A stretch of 64,000 nucleotides of DNA from Theocolax elegans (taxonomy: Eukaryota; Arthropoda; Insecta; Hymenoptera; Cerocephalidae), in contig CM047431.1 of NCBI GenBank assembly GCA_026168455.1, forward strand, positions 2,528,598 through 2,592,597, written 5' to 3'. This document shows positions 53,995 to 64,000 of this stretch, piece by piece. The notes under the pieces are model-generated. The model made no database searches. It was not told where the DNA came from and was given only the letters and a program-made list of their open reading frames with translations. The translations under genes were made by a program, and so were the position numbers. How positions within the stretch are numbered: position 1 is the first letter of the stretch; each line of letters begins with the position of its first letter.

Positions 53995-55898
53995 CCGCGC
54001 GGGGTTTCCTGTTCCCGTATGCGGCGCGTCCCCCAGGTGGCGGATGGGGGAAAGCTCGTCACGCTTGCGTGAAGGGTAGAGGTGAAACAAAATAGCCTCC
54101 GTGGACCAAACAGTTGAAGAAGGATGATGAGCAAGCGAATGGAATACCTACTACCCCAAGCGGGCAGCTCCAAACTAGGAGTCAATCCCGCCGTCGGTTC
54201 CGATCGGGTGAAAGCCCAGGTGGCCGGCGCTGGTCTCACGGATTTTGGGGGAGGCCACCAAGCGCTTCGTTCTACGAACACGTCAGAGGTGGGGCCCTCG
54301 AAAGAAAACCCCCAACAGCAGCCATCGTTACAGATGTTAAGTGTTGCATCCGCAAACAGGTTACGGAGCGGCAGCGTTACCAGCCTTGGTAGTGCCATCA
54401 GTGGCATCTCTGCCTATAGTAAGGAATCTCAAGAGGAGATCGAAATATTCCGCAAGGAATACGAGAAGGTAGAGAAGGCGCAGGAGGACATCGACTCCAC
54501 TTACGACCATCTAAAGAACGAACTCCAGGCTATGTTGGCTGCTTGTGCAAAGCAGCCTAACATCTCCATGGTCATCAAGACAGGGCTGAAGACCGTAGAA
54601 ACTCTTGTACAAGAGTTCTACGGAAAAACCAAAAAGATGTTTTCAGCAGTCGACGATTACAAATGCCAAGTCGAGGATTATTGAGTTGGTCACGAGAATC
54701 GTCGGCGGCCTAAGAGAAGAGGCATAATAGCTAAAGCCGTCTTTACGGCTACAGCTAGAATGCAGGCTCAAAAGAGAAGTAGAGAGGGTCCCCAAAGCCC
54801 CCCCGAGGTCTCTAAGAGCCGCAAGAAGAAGAAGCCTCGAAAGGAGGTACCACCACGTGGCATGGACAAGGAGCAATCCAAGTCCGCGTCAGTGGCGGGA
54901 AAAAAGCCGAAAGTCAAGTCGGGTCAGGCGCCTCTTGATAGGAGAAAGCGCCAGATGGCGCCGGTATCCACCCTGGTGGTCACTGTCGCGAGGGACTGTA
55001 CGTTTGCTGAAGTCTTGGGGAAGCTCCGGAAGGAAGTCAACCCGGACGACAGCGGCACCCAGGTTCTGAGCGTCCGGCCGACAGGGCGGGGAGATGTCCT
55101 GCTCCGGCTGGGCAAGAAGACGGACGCAGCAGCATTCGCGGAGAAAGTGCGTACTGCTACCCAAGGAATGGGAGAAGTTCGAGTCCGAGATCGAAGGGTG
55201 ACCCTGGAGATCAGAGACCTGGACGCTCTCACAACGAGGGACGAAGTGGTGGCGGCCCTAAACAAAGTTCTCGCGTCTCCGTCTGAGAGCCGAGAGGTGA
55301 CGCTTTTGGGCCTAAACCGCAGTCAACAGAAGACAGCCATTGTGAAGCTGGATCACGAGAGCGCTGACAGGCTGAAGTCGATGCGGCATCTCTGCGTCGG
55401 CTTCGTGAGCTGTCGCGTTCGGGATCGAGTCTTGGTCGAGAGGTGCTATCGGTGCCTAGACTTCGGCCACACGAAACGGAATTGTAAGGGAGTGGACAGG
55501 TCCTCGTCGGGCTACAAGTGCGGCGAGCCTGGACACAACCTTAAGAATTGCAAGAGCGCTCCCAAATGCTTTCTTTGTCCATCAAAGGATGCTGAGGGAG
55601 TGTCTCACGTGGCGGGGTCCGGAGCCTGTGCCACCTTTAGGCGCGCGCTCGATACCGCCAGAAAGGCCGCTTCACGATAAGTGGCAGTCTCAACGTGGGA
55701 GGATAGAATAAGGAACGAATGACGCATGTCACAAGACACGCCTCCCAGTTGAAGTAATGTGAAAAACAGTTCCGGGCTGGGCAGGTGAAAGCGTTGGGTT
55801 TGGAGTTTTAGCCGGTAAGAATCCGGCACTGGCGACGAGTGCGGACCCTCGTCGTCGTCTTATGTAAGATTTCTCCAGTTTCCCACGAAAAAAAAAAA
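53995..55898 (+). mobile_element. R1-type LINE, ORF1-only, in a TAA microsatellite
   Basis: The 5' end CCGCGCGGGGTTTCCTG follows (TAA)n (about 53942-53994). The 3' end TTTCTCCAGTTTCCCACG is followed by A11 and (TAA)n (55899-55920). The element carries ORF1 (54124-55680) then directly a ~200-bp 3' UTR; ORF2 is absent. Both ends match the other copy at 35761-36457, so the loss of ORF2 is not simple 5' truncation. The same host sequence without the LINE is visible at 23378-23404 as a short TTA run. Confidence 0.9.
54124..55680 (+). pseudogene. R1-clade LINE ORF1 (Gag-like, zinc knuckles)
   Basis: First part 54124-54684: Ser/Gln-rich, then the coiled coil EEIEIFRKEYEKVEKAQED. Stops at 54682-54760 split it from 54760-55680. 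The second part has a basic region (SKSRKKKKPRKEV), a core domain (TFAEVLGKLRKEVNPDDSG; VLSVRPTGRGDVLLRLGKK; TTRDEVVAALNKV) and three C-terminal knuckles. CYRCLDFGHTKRNC is intact, the second (YKCGEPGHNLKNC) has lost its first Cys, and the third is CFLCPSKDAEGVSH...C. R1-clade ORF1 proteins have this three-knuckle tail and guide target choice. Confidence 0.88.
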
Positions 55899-56694
55899 TA
55901 ATAATAATAATAATAATAATTACAGAAAATATAAAATGAAATTACTTAAAAATTTAAGACATACTAATGCAAACTATGGCTACTCAAATTTTTTAACGGT
56001 TGTGTTCTGCGCATGCGCACATGTTTCATAAGCATAGAGAACAATTTAATTTTATAAAATTTAAGGCTATTTTAATGACACATAAAAATAAATTCGCATA
56101 TCGGCGTCAAAGGTTGAGAACCACGGCCATTAAATAAAAAGAAAGAAAGAAGTAAAAATAATTCAGTCAAAAATAGTGCAAAGCTTTGAATCGGGCGCGT
56201 AAAGTAATTCTTATTCTTGAAATATTACTCTACTTTTGTTGCTTTTATTAAGTACTACAACTTTGCTAATAACTTTTTTTTTATAAAATATCTTAGTTTA
56301 TATTTTGTATTCCAATATATAAAAGATTTTGTGAGAAAATGATAATAATACTTTTAAAAAATTCGTTATTTACGGGTACAAAATAGAATAAAGACCTTAT
56401 TTAGTAAAATTTATAGGAAAAAGTTTAAGTATTTGTAAAAGAAATCAATCGCGAGTGATTAGGTTCGATTTGGTTGAGAAAAATGTAAGCAATTCTACAC
56501 TGCGCGAAGCCGATTTTTTGCCTAAATAGCATCTACTTTTAAAAAATCTTTAAACTAAAGTTGCTACCATTAAATCTCATTTATATAAATGCAGTCAGCG
56601 CGGAAAACCAATATTTTTACATATATTAACTTTTTAGGGCTTACTTCCAGGATTCGGAATAGTCGGGAAATTATGAAGCACCCTAATGTGTACA

Positions 56695-57020
56695 AACCGA
56701 CACGGTGGCGGAGTGGCGGAAACGCACCTCGGCCGGTCATGAAAGTTAAGCAGCACCGAGCGCGGTTGGCACTTGGATGGGTGACCGTTTTCGGGCTTAG
56801 CTTAAATGAACGGTTAGGTGTTTTTTCACATTCCACAACGTGAGCGGGAGGTGTGAGGCATTCGGTTTCGGTGTTAAAGTCTACGCAATGTGACCTTGCC
56901 ACCCAAACAGAATTGTTCTCGAATACACCGCCCTTCTCGGAGGAGGTTTTCTTAAATGGCATTTATCCCAACGGGTTTGGCCACAGGTTTTCCCTCTCTC
57001 CACGGGCATAACCCCGGGCG
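56695..57020 (+). mobile_element. 5S rRNA-derived SINE-like sequence
   Basis: 56726-56787 matches the middle and 3' part of 5S rRNA, including the internal promoter: AAGTTAAGCAGCACCGAGC (A box) and TTGGATGGGTGACCG (C box) are intact. The preceding 5S 5' third is absent. In its place stands GGTGGCGGAGTGGCGGAAACG, which fits a tRNA A-box pattern (TGGCNNAGTGG). After the 5S part is ~230 bp of unrelated GC-richer body (e.g. CGGAGGAGGTTTTCTTAAAT). No poly-A tail or target duplication was found, so whether it is a 5S-SINE or a 5S pseudogene fusion is open. Confidence 0.55.
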
Positions 57021-57301
57021 AATGCGAGAAGGTGTGGTAAAGGGGGGGTAAAATTGGAAATGGAATAAAGGTGTAGGGGATACGTAAAAAACCTGTAAAA
57101 AGGTGTACGTGGAAACTATATATGTGTACAATTTTTATGTGTACAATATTTATGTGCACAAAATAAACGATTATTTTTATTAATTTAAGTTACTTTCTAA
57201 AAACATTTTTGCACCATGAATAAAAATAATGTGCACTATTTTCATGCACAAACATTATGTGTTTAATTCTTGGGTGTACAAATCTACCATTTTTATTTAT
57301 A

Positions 57302-58298
57302 TGGGGTATTCCCGTGAAGTGGTCCGATCAAAATTTTAAAATGCACCAAATTTTGAGTACACATTGCAAATGTTTTTCAGAATACAGAAAAAAATTTTTA
57401 GGTACTGGAATTTATTAGCTCAAAAGTTATTATAACCTCAAAAAGTGAACTTTTTCCAGTTTTTTTCAACACCAGCTGGGTTTATCGCTATTTAACTCAA
57501 AATCTATCAACTTTTAATATACAACATTATTTGTAACATTCGTTGCTAATTATGTGTAGAATTTATCCTTCTGGGTTAGAATTTCTAATCTTAAGGTCAA
57601 TGTTACATAAACTACATGTTAATATTCAACTTAAAAAAAGTGTAAGTTTGCCACAATTGATTTTTTTATCCAAAAGTCTAAAAGAAAGCTTGGAGCAATA
57701 CCTTTCAAATGGTCTGTAGCATTTTTATGGCCTTCAATTCTGTACAAAGTTATGATAATTTAAAGAAAGACAAAAAATTCACAAAAATTAACATGGTATT
57801 TCCCATTTAAATTTTTAAAAAAATTTGGTGTTTCTTTAAATTATCATAACTTTTTACGGAATTCAAGGCCATAAAAATGCTACAGACCATTTGAAATGTA
57901 TTGCTCTAAGCTTTTTTTTAGACTTTTGGATAAAAAAATCAATTGTGGCGCACTTACACTTTTTTTAAGTTGAATATTGACATGTAGTTTAAGTAATATT
58001 GACCTTGAGATTAGAAATTCTAATCCAGAAGAATAAATTCTACACATAATTAGCAACGAATGTTACATATAATGTTGTATAGTAAAAGTTGATAGATTTT
58101 GGGTTAAATAGCGATGAACCCAGCTGTTGTTGAAAAAAACTGGAAAAAGTTCACTTTTTGAGGTTAGAATAACTTTTGAGCAAATAAATACCAGTACCTA
58201 AAAATTTTTTTCTGTATTCTGAAAAACATTTGCAATGTGTACCCAACATTTGGTGCATTTTAAAATTTTGATCGGACCACTTCACGTGGAATACCCCA
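57302..58298. mobile_element. Foldback element, ~1 kb, second family
   Basis: The arms 57302-57776 and about 57831-58298 are near-perfect reverse complements around a ~55-bp centre. The ends are TGGGGTATTCC/GGAATACCCCA; the next bases GTGAAGTGGTCCGATCA resemble GTGAAGTGATCCAGTTA of the hAT-derived foldback, so the two families share terminal design. The flanks are TATTTATA and TATATATA, an 8-bp duplication with one mismatch. No coding capacity. Confidence 0.92.
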
Positions 58299-59702
58299 TA
58301 TATATATATATTTAAAGAAAAATTGCATCCGCACGACTACGCAATCCAAATATAAATGAAAAATATAACACAGAAAAACTAGGTTAATTGAAAAAATAAC
58401 GATTCATTATATTTAACTATATAAAAATTCAATACAAATATATATGATGAATGGAATGCAAGTTCTGCATTTGCCGTCGAATTATAAAATTCGCATCTAT
58501 TCTCACAGCCACTTCATTTCCACGGAAAAATCGCCAATACAAGCGTCCGATTTGCCGAAATGAACAAACACTTAACATTAAATTAAATTCTCTATCGAGT
58601 TGTACATAAACCATTCGTTGCACTCTTTGACGGCACTCAAAGTCGCACCGCCGCCAAAGAGTAGGTTGCTGCAATGCAACCCTTAAGTACATTACGACTT
58701 ATTTCCATCTGTATATTCTTATGCTTTACAAGATATAACACACGTACCTACAAGATGTCGATATCTACAAAAATAGTCGGAAGGACCAGCTGCATCTAAT
58801 TTCCGATAGTAAGCGGTCTCTCACCTAATATATTGTTGAAATAGGTGCAAAGTATCCTAGTATAAGAGGTATATTTTTAAATCATTTATCATCGTATCTT
58901 CAGTTGTGCTTCATCGTTTCAGATATTCATTTCGATACTTACTCTACAATTACCTTTAAAAAAATTTTTCACTCATACACTTTGTTTGTGTCTAAAATAA
59001 TTTATCACTTATATTGCTAAAAGTAAAGTTCTAAAGAAATTTTTAAGTGATACTATAAGTGTGTGTTATGTGTGCAGTGCAAAAAAAGTTTCGTGGCCAA
59101 TTATATGGCATTGGATCACGAATATGCCTTATGTAACAATATTCTGACGATTAAGACATTAGTTCTATGTAAGTGCGTTAGGGAGCTGCCTGTTAATATG
59201 TGGCACTTATTAAAGTTTGCTATCGGTAGGGCATATATACCCCATGTCTTCCTCGTCAGGTTTTCAAAAATTTTTATCTGTCATTTGTATCTAGAGACGA
59301 GATGCCTGGACTCTACTGATGAGCACACCAAGCATACTCAGGGCGAAATACAAAATTTTTTAATTTTTTTTTTCCGTCTTATTAAGCTTTAATTAATTTT
59401 ATACTACAATCAATTAAATTTTACATTTTTGTTGACTTAGCTTGTCTTAGTCTTTTTTCGAACACTCATCCTGTGAGGTTTCTAAAGTGGCTGGTATTAA
59501 TACAGTCCGCCTTACTTGAGATGTGAGGAATGTTTCTTTGGCTTGTAAAGATCAATAAATTCATTTATCATATAAAAAAAAGTTTCGGTTTAACCACTAA
59601 AAATTTAAAAATTACAGTTAAAAGTTAAATAATAGTTTGCAAGTTTTCGGATATATTAATCAGTTACATCAGTTATTCGTACACAACAATTTTTATTAGA
59701 AA
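58299..59702. other. AT-rich interval with two unassigned open frames
   Basis: An 87-residue frame at 58429-58692 (-) (LQQPTLWRRCDFECRQRVQR) and a 109-residue frame at 59063-59392 (+) (CVRELPVNMWHLLKFAIGRA) are more complex than typical chance frames here. I recognise no family, and no splice context was established. Otherwise nothing seen. Confidence 0.35.
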
Positions 59703-60361
59703 ATGACATTCAGTGAAATCGATTTTAATTTGTTAGATTCTTTTAAATCTTGTGCAAAATTACCAATAACAGAAATCAGCGAAATAGAAAAGAATGCTGC
59801 TATTGACCATATTTTATTGTCATTGCTTGAAGTTACATCGACTCCACAAGACATAAGCAACATAGCTTCAACATCCTCTTGAAGCATGTGAAAAAATTAC
59901 ACTATTAGCCACTGTTAATGAGAATTTAAACGCATGTATTAAACGTTTACACGTAGGAATCGAAAATAGAAATGGCCCAGTATTTCAAGACTATATATTA
60001 TTATTGGGTAGAGAAAATGTGTAGTGTATATGAGTGTATCATTAATACACCTAATTTTAAATTGGACGCTAAACATTTTTTAACTCAATTGTCCGTGTTG
60101 AAATTATACACAAAAGTGACATTGATTTTAAAATAAAATTGACACGGAACGATGCAATTAAACAAGTTTGGAAAGCAACCCAATTACAAGGAATTTTAGT
60201 CGCATAGTAAGTAATTTATTATTATTTTTTATTACGTATTTACTATTGTTCAATTTTTGTTTGATTTTTATTATAGTATGAGTATACACTCGAAAGAATT
60301 ATTTCAAACTGTGTTAAAGAAGAACCTATTAAAGGCTGCGTGGCGTTTAAAAGCGGCGCAA
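59703..60361 (+). pseudogene. Unrecognised spliced coding locus, broken
   Basis: Starts at ATG 59703 (MTFSEIDFNLLDSFKSCAKL ... EIEKNAAIDHILLSLLEVTS). One extra T at about 59880 shifts the frame, after which EACEKITLLATVNENLNACI, then KRLHVGIENRNGPVFQDYIL, continues to about 60020. A later open stretch (VEIIHKSDIDFKIKLTRNDA, then IKQVWKATQLQGILVA) runs to a donor ATA|GTAAGT (60206/60207). An acceptor TTTTTATTATAG ends at 60277. Joining them continues in frame as YMSIHSKELFQTVLKKNLLK with a stop at 60359-60361. The coherent codon use across a canonical intron suggests a real gene of ~170 residues, now with at least one frameshift. The link between the 60020 and 60080 parts is unresolved. No family is recognised. 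Confidence 0.45.
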
Positions 60362-60458
60362 TTTGCCAAAGAAACAGATTCTTGACGAACACGTGTTTGT
60401 TTGCAGAGGATACCTTACTGTCGAAGCAGGTCTTCAAAATAACGCATAAGAATTCCAG

Positions 60459-60797
60459 GTAAGAAACACTTGGTCGCGCTATCTCTGAAATATCGATCCT
60501 ACGTTAAACTATCCCGTAGTATATATATAGATATATATCTATATCGTGAATACCCTATAACCAAAATATCGATCGTTTTAAAAATTTCAGGTGTGAAGCA
60601 CGTGCTCGCTCACACAAACATATATATTATAAATATACTCAACCATGTCGTGATTTTAAATCACTGCAATATATATATATATATGGTATACCTGATTGGT
60701 TCCCGAAGCAGCCAAGAAGGTTAACCGTTACATTACACGTGGATGTCTGGAACCCCCCTGGGATTAATAATATATATATATATATTTATATATACAT

Positions 60798-60862
<65 letters not shown>

Positions 60863-61421
60863 TATAATCATATTCAATCATGTAGTGATTTTAAATCGCT
60901 GCAAAATATAATAAAAATGGGTCCTAGGCGAGACGTCTATGATTACTGACGCGTAAAGATCTGAGGGGAAGATAAGACACCCCTTTTAAAAAGGGTCCTA
61001 GACCAGACATCTATGGTCACTGATGCGTAAAGATTGGAGGGGGAGATAATCCCAGGGGGGTTCCAGACATCCACGTGTACCGGAAGTGGGGGAGGGGGTT
61101 TGTTTGGGTCTCCCCATATAGGTATTATGACTACTCAAAAGCACTAAATAATTAAATAATTAATCGATCTACAGTGTAACAGGTCAATACATCAGGGACA
61201 TCTTAAAAAATTGCTGCGCCAAAAATTTGTGGAATATCGTACATTTTCATGCAGAAAGTGTTTAAGGTGATGGTGATGTAATAACTTGAAACTTTGTAAA
61301 TCGAATAATTATTCAATTATCTAGTGCTTGTGTATTCAGGATTTGCATAAAATAGTATATTTTCTTAAAGAAATGTAATGGTTAACCTTCTTGGCTGCTT
61401 CGGGAACCAATCAGGTATACC
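60459..61421. mobile_element. Inverted relative of the 44-kb repeat, rearranged
   Basis: Begins GGTAAGAAACACTTGGTCGC (inverse of the 45995-46014 end) and ends CCAATCAGGTATACC (inverse of the 44034 start). Between them it adds a second, internal GGTATACCTGATTGGTTCCC at 60685, forming a 42-bp inverted pair with the right end (61380-61421). It also has two copies of the GATTTTAAATC(A/G)CTGCAA motif (60653, 60887) and long (TA)n tracts (60669-60684, 60768-60880). A CCCCCCTGGGATTA/TAATCCCAGGGGGG inverted pair lies at about 60753 and 61045. The TA-tract position corresponds to the place where the 44-kb copy took its foldback insertion. Confidence 0.65.
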
Positions 61422-61996
61422 ACTCACTTAAGTTATATAAAATTTATACAAAAAAGCAAAGTCCATAAAATGTGCCATAAAAATTTTTTTTTAACTCAAA
61501 AGTTTAAGACTGTACAAATTTTCCCATATTCATAATATAAAGTGTGTTAAGAATTAAATGTTTTTAAACCTAATTTTTTAACTTTAAATACTTGGTATTA
61601 TCTCAATTATCTAATTTTATTTGTCAATATGAACTGTTAATTTTGTTAATAATTAAAGTATATTAAATTTTATTTAAATATTATGGGTCTACAGATTGAC
61701 CGTTGCACCGCCACAAATTTTTCAATTGCTTCAAAATCAAAATGTAACCATCAGAATAGCTAAAAACGGGTGGAGTCCGATTTGTCGAATGCTCAATCAA
61801 ATTATGTTCATTTTTTCTAATTTCGAATATTAGAAGTATATGTATTATAATTAACATGAAGTAAAATAGATTGCTCAATGTTTAGAAAATTTACAAATCT
61901 AAGTACGAATAAACTTTATTAAATATTTAGAATTGAAATCAGTAATATAAATTTTAGACGATATTCTTTTTATTTATTAAAGAACACTCAGTGCAA
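61422..61996. other. AT-rich interval, nothing recognised
   Basis: No open frame of note; the 65-residue frame at 61681-61878 (-) has no recognisable domain. No repeat structure was detected by eye. Confidence 0.5.
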
Positions 61997-62476
61997 TCCC
62001 GCGTAAAAATATAAACTATTGCCAAGATATTGCAGAGATATTGGAAATGGCTATTGCAAACATATTGTCAATATATTGCTGCTTGATAGGAATAAATTCG
62101 AAATACATTGCTAATATAGCGCTAAAGCACACTTACCCATAGGTTCCCAATATATTGGCAATAGTTGATAAATTATTTATTTATTATTATAGTGATAAAT
62201 AAGGTTTAAATTTATAACTTAACTTAGCTAGAATCGGGTAAAATAAAAAAAAATAAAAAAAAATGTTTGCCAGATCCGGGAATTAATCCTTCAATCTTTA
62301 GATCCGGATGCTTGCTCTGTACCACTGAGCTATTTTGTTATTTTGATTTTTAGCAGTGAATTTCAGGCTATAAACACCAATTGAGAAAACGTTTGATAAA
62401 GTCCAAACTTTATAAATACAAATTCAAATTAAATTCAAATTAAATTCAAATAAATAGTTTACATTTTTACGCGGGA
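61997..62476. mobile_element. MITE, 480 bp, 24-bp terminal inverted repeats
   Basis: TCCCGCGTAAAAATATAAAC at 61997 is the reverse complement of the end at 62453-62476, with one mismatch over 24 bp. The left part contains ATATTGC(C/A)A repeats like those at 40707-40830. The right part contains a tRNA-like sequence (62266-62336) and (TCAAATTAAAT)n short repeats at 62423-62455. No target duplication was recognised. Confidence 0.75.
62266..62336 (-). tRNA. tRNA-like sequence (pseudo-tRNA) inside the MITE
   Basis: On the minus strand, TAGCTCAGTGGTACAGAGC gives a perfect A box (TRGCNNAGYGG) and a GCTC/GAGC D-stem. The B-box position has GGATTAATTCCC, a weak match to GGTTCGANTCC. An anticodon stem is not convincing, and the acceptor ends (AAAATAG.../...GGCAAA) do not pair well. 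T-rich sequence follows on the minus strand, as for a Pol III terminator. It is probably a degenerate tRNA or tRNA-derived SINE head captured by the MITE, not a working tRNA gene. Confidence 0.5.
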
Positions 62477-63010
62477 TACGAGCACATAAAATCGAAGGCG
62501 CAAACATTATTAAATGCAAAACATTTATATCCAATATATAAAACTGAAAACAATATTTGTGTTATAAAATAACACATCATATTTCCAATGATAATTTAGT
62601 CGAATACATTTTAGCGTAGATGTATATATCGACTATCGAAAAATTAGTTATATAACGTTCTTTAAGTGACCTCTAGCGGTGAAAAATTCTTTATAAGATC
62701 AGGAAAAAGCACGAAAACAGAGATTCTTTATATTTTTGAACATAAATTGCAAACTTTTCTTGAGAAATTAATAAAATAAATCCAATTCCTGCATATTTTT
62801 ATATTAATCCGAGATATATATATATATATATATTCATAACTTTAAAATAACAATATTAATGTTTGTAACATTTATAATTGCAATTTTAGATTACAATATA
62901 CTTATGTTTTCAACTTTAAAACTACTTGTTTACTTTAGTAGCCCATTTTCTATTGAGTATGCCTGCAAGAGTCTCGTACTGTTTAAAATTTTAAGTCCCT
63001 ACTAAAAGAA
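62477..63010. other. AT-rich interval with (TA)n
   Basis: A (TA)n tract at about 62814-62833. Nothing else recognised. Confidence 0.5.
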
Positions 63011-63205
63011 ATCACTTAAAATCTCATATGATGAATCACGTAAAATTGCATATGAGATCTCAAATGAGATATCATATGAGATCTCATATGATTTATCATA
63101 TAAAATATCATATGATGTATCATATGAGATCCCATACGAGTTCTCGTGCCAAAACGTCATATGATTTCTCACATGAGATCTCATATGATATCTCATTTGA
63201 GATCA
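63011..63205. repeat. Palindromic CATATGAGATCTC minisatellite
   Basis: Built of ~10-11-bp units such as ATCATATGAG and ATCTCATATG, nearly all self-complementary. A perfect 31-bp inverted pair (63056-63086 with 63174-63204) brackets the array. Restriction-site-like palindromes CATATG and AGATCT recur every ~10 bp. Open frames on both strands (63002-63196 -, 63028-63228 +) reflect the repeat, not genes. Confidence 0.85.
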
Positions 63206-64000
63206 GCGTTTCTAAAATGAATGTATAATTTTTGGTTAATTTATTTAATTATTATAATATTATCAAATTATTCTTTTAATATAAGATTACTTTTAAAAAA
63301 TATTAAATGGGATGTAAATAGGTACTGTTTTAAAAATAAATTTGAATATTTGAAATAGAGATAGTTGATAAGTAATACAATTTAGTGTTGCAATTTAAAT
63401 TATTTATTTTTTTTAAGTACATTTGTAGCATAAATACAAATTAATTAACATCTTCATATGTTGATGGCTTCTGTGCACAAAGAAGTAACTCATTTTAACA
63501 AAATAAAACCAATTTTAAATTTTCAAATGCATTTTTAAGTGGCTAAATGTCAAGGCTTTTTGTTTTTGCTTAAACGAGTTGGGTCGTTGTACATAGAAGA
63601 CGATGAATCTTATTTCTATTCAAACAAGTAATATATAAAGCATTTGATTAGAAAACAAAAAATATACTTTTTTTATGGTTGATAACTATAACTAAACTCA
63701 CGTGTTTCTTATTTTTTATGAACAATTGTTGAAATTTTTTAAAGATGAAAAAATTGTTTTGCTCTAATAATAAGTATTTAAATTCTTCTATAGAAATAAA
63801 TCATTTAATTGAAGAAAATTAAATAATACGTCATTTCATGATTGATATTAAAATTACGAGCTTCTTATTTTTTTACGAACATTTGTTTATATTTTTTAAA
63901 CCGAAAAAAAACATTTTCTTGAATAAAAATAATATCCTATTACATAATCTCGTGAGATTTTGTAATAGGATATGAAACAATTGAATACATTGTAAACAAT
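63206..64000. other. AT-rich right end with duplication and hairpin
   Basis: A diverged ~160-bp direct duplication (63695-63790 with 63852-63930; shared TTCTTATTTTTTA(T/C)GAACA). A strong hairpin lies at 63932-63973: ATATCCTATTACA/TGTAATAGGATAT plus AATCTC/GAGATT with a 2-nt loop and one mismatch. No gene. Confidence 0.6.

Larger units (their letters stand above)
53165..56685 (-). mobile_element. Second, truncated copy of the 4.36-kb transposon
   Basis: The reverse-orientation equivalent of 22607-24180. Its outer end is GAAGCACCCTA at 56675-56685, with the long inverted end alongside, the ATG at 53823 (complement) and the Lys-rich N-terminal ORF (53165-53823). The sequence stops at ACCACTG inside the ORF and continues as Polinton polB. 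The LINE at 53995-55898 is inserted in its TAA tract. The outer 8 bp (ATGTGTAC) have no partner because the other end is lost. Confidence 0.9.

Noticed and set aside
60743..60949. Hydrophobic Tyr/Ile-rich ORF
   Set aside because: Translation of (TA)n repeats.

Overview
This window reads as an AT-rich arthropod, most likely insect, intergenic/heterochromatic region. That is inferred from the transposon families present (hAT, Polinton/Maverick, Penelope, Ty3/gypsy, R1-type and FP25K-type LINEs), from intron signals, and from the lack of any bacterial-style operon. I found no intact single-copy host gene that I can name. One broken, apparently spliced coding locus (59703-60361) and one weak exon-like stretch (10114-10351) are the only candidate non-transposon coding sequences.

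Layout. 1-3830: 297-bp satellite array running in from the left edge. 6304-6749: tRNA-derived SINE with a perfect 13-bp target-site duplication. 7920-9055: GC-richer stretch with a TATA-like box followed by two and a half tandem units carrying conserved hairpins. 9062-9792: a dispersed repeat with two type III hammerhead-ribozyme-like cores. 10878-11159: a foldback with a Penelope-style hammerhead. 11257-21101: Ty3/gypsy element (782-bp 5' LTR, primer site, partly duplicated gag, G GGA AAC slippery site at the gag/pol overlap, pol, a spliced-looking third ORF, polypurine tract, truncated 3' LTR). 21102-22598: remnant LINE. 22607-26969: 4.36-kb transposon with ~0.5-kb inverted ends and an 8-bp duplication. 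27590-32290: decayed LINE with PHD-like/coiled-coil/FP25K-type ORF1, endonuclease and reverse transcriptase.

32522-37803: a hAT element on the minus strand whose transposase is split by an intron. A Penelope-like element (hammerheads in both inverted terminal repeats, GIY-YIG domain, 13-bp duplication) and an internally deleted LINE lie inside that intron. 38264-38866: foldback. 40693-41545: ATATTG-type and GC-rich 58-bp repeats. 41798-43351: 777-bp tandem duplication, each unit carrying a hammerhead-like core. 44034-46014: an unclassified repeat, with a 1.36-kb perfect-ended foldback derived from the hAT family nested in it. 46087-53164: a decayed Polinton/Maverick on the minus strand (protein-primed DNA polymerase B, packaging-ATPase remnant, double-jelly-roll capsid, adenain-like protease, two or three unnamed ORFs, a 21-bp minisatellite). 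53165-56685: truncated second copy of the 22.6-kb element, carrying a LINE in a TAA microsatellite whose empty site is visible in the first copy. 56695-57020: 5S-rRNA-derived SINE-like sequence. 57302-58298: second foldback family. 60459-61421: inverted relative of the 44-kb repeat. 61997-62476: MITE with an embedded tRNA-like sequence. 63011-63205: palindromic CATATG/GAGATCTC minisatellite.

The most unusual theme is the density of self-cleaving-ribozyme motifs: seven hammerhead-like cores in two structural classes. Three are the short-stem-III type associated with Penelope elements, two of them in terminal repeats next to a GIY-YIG ORF. The other four are type III cores in a separate dispersed repeat that I do not recognise.
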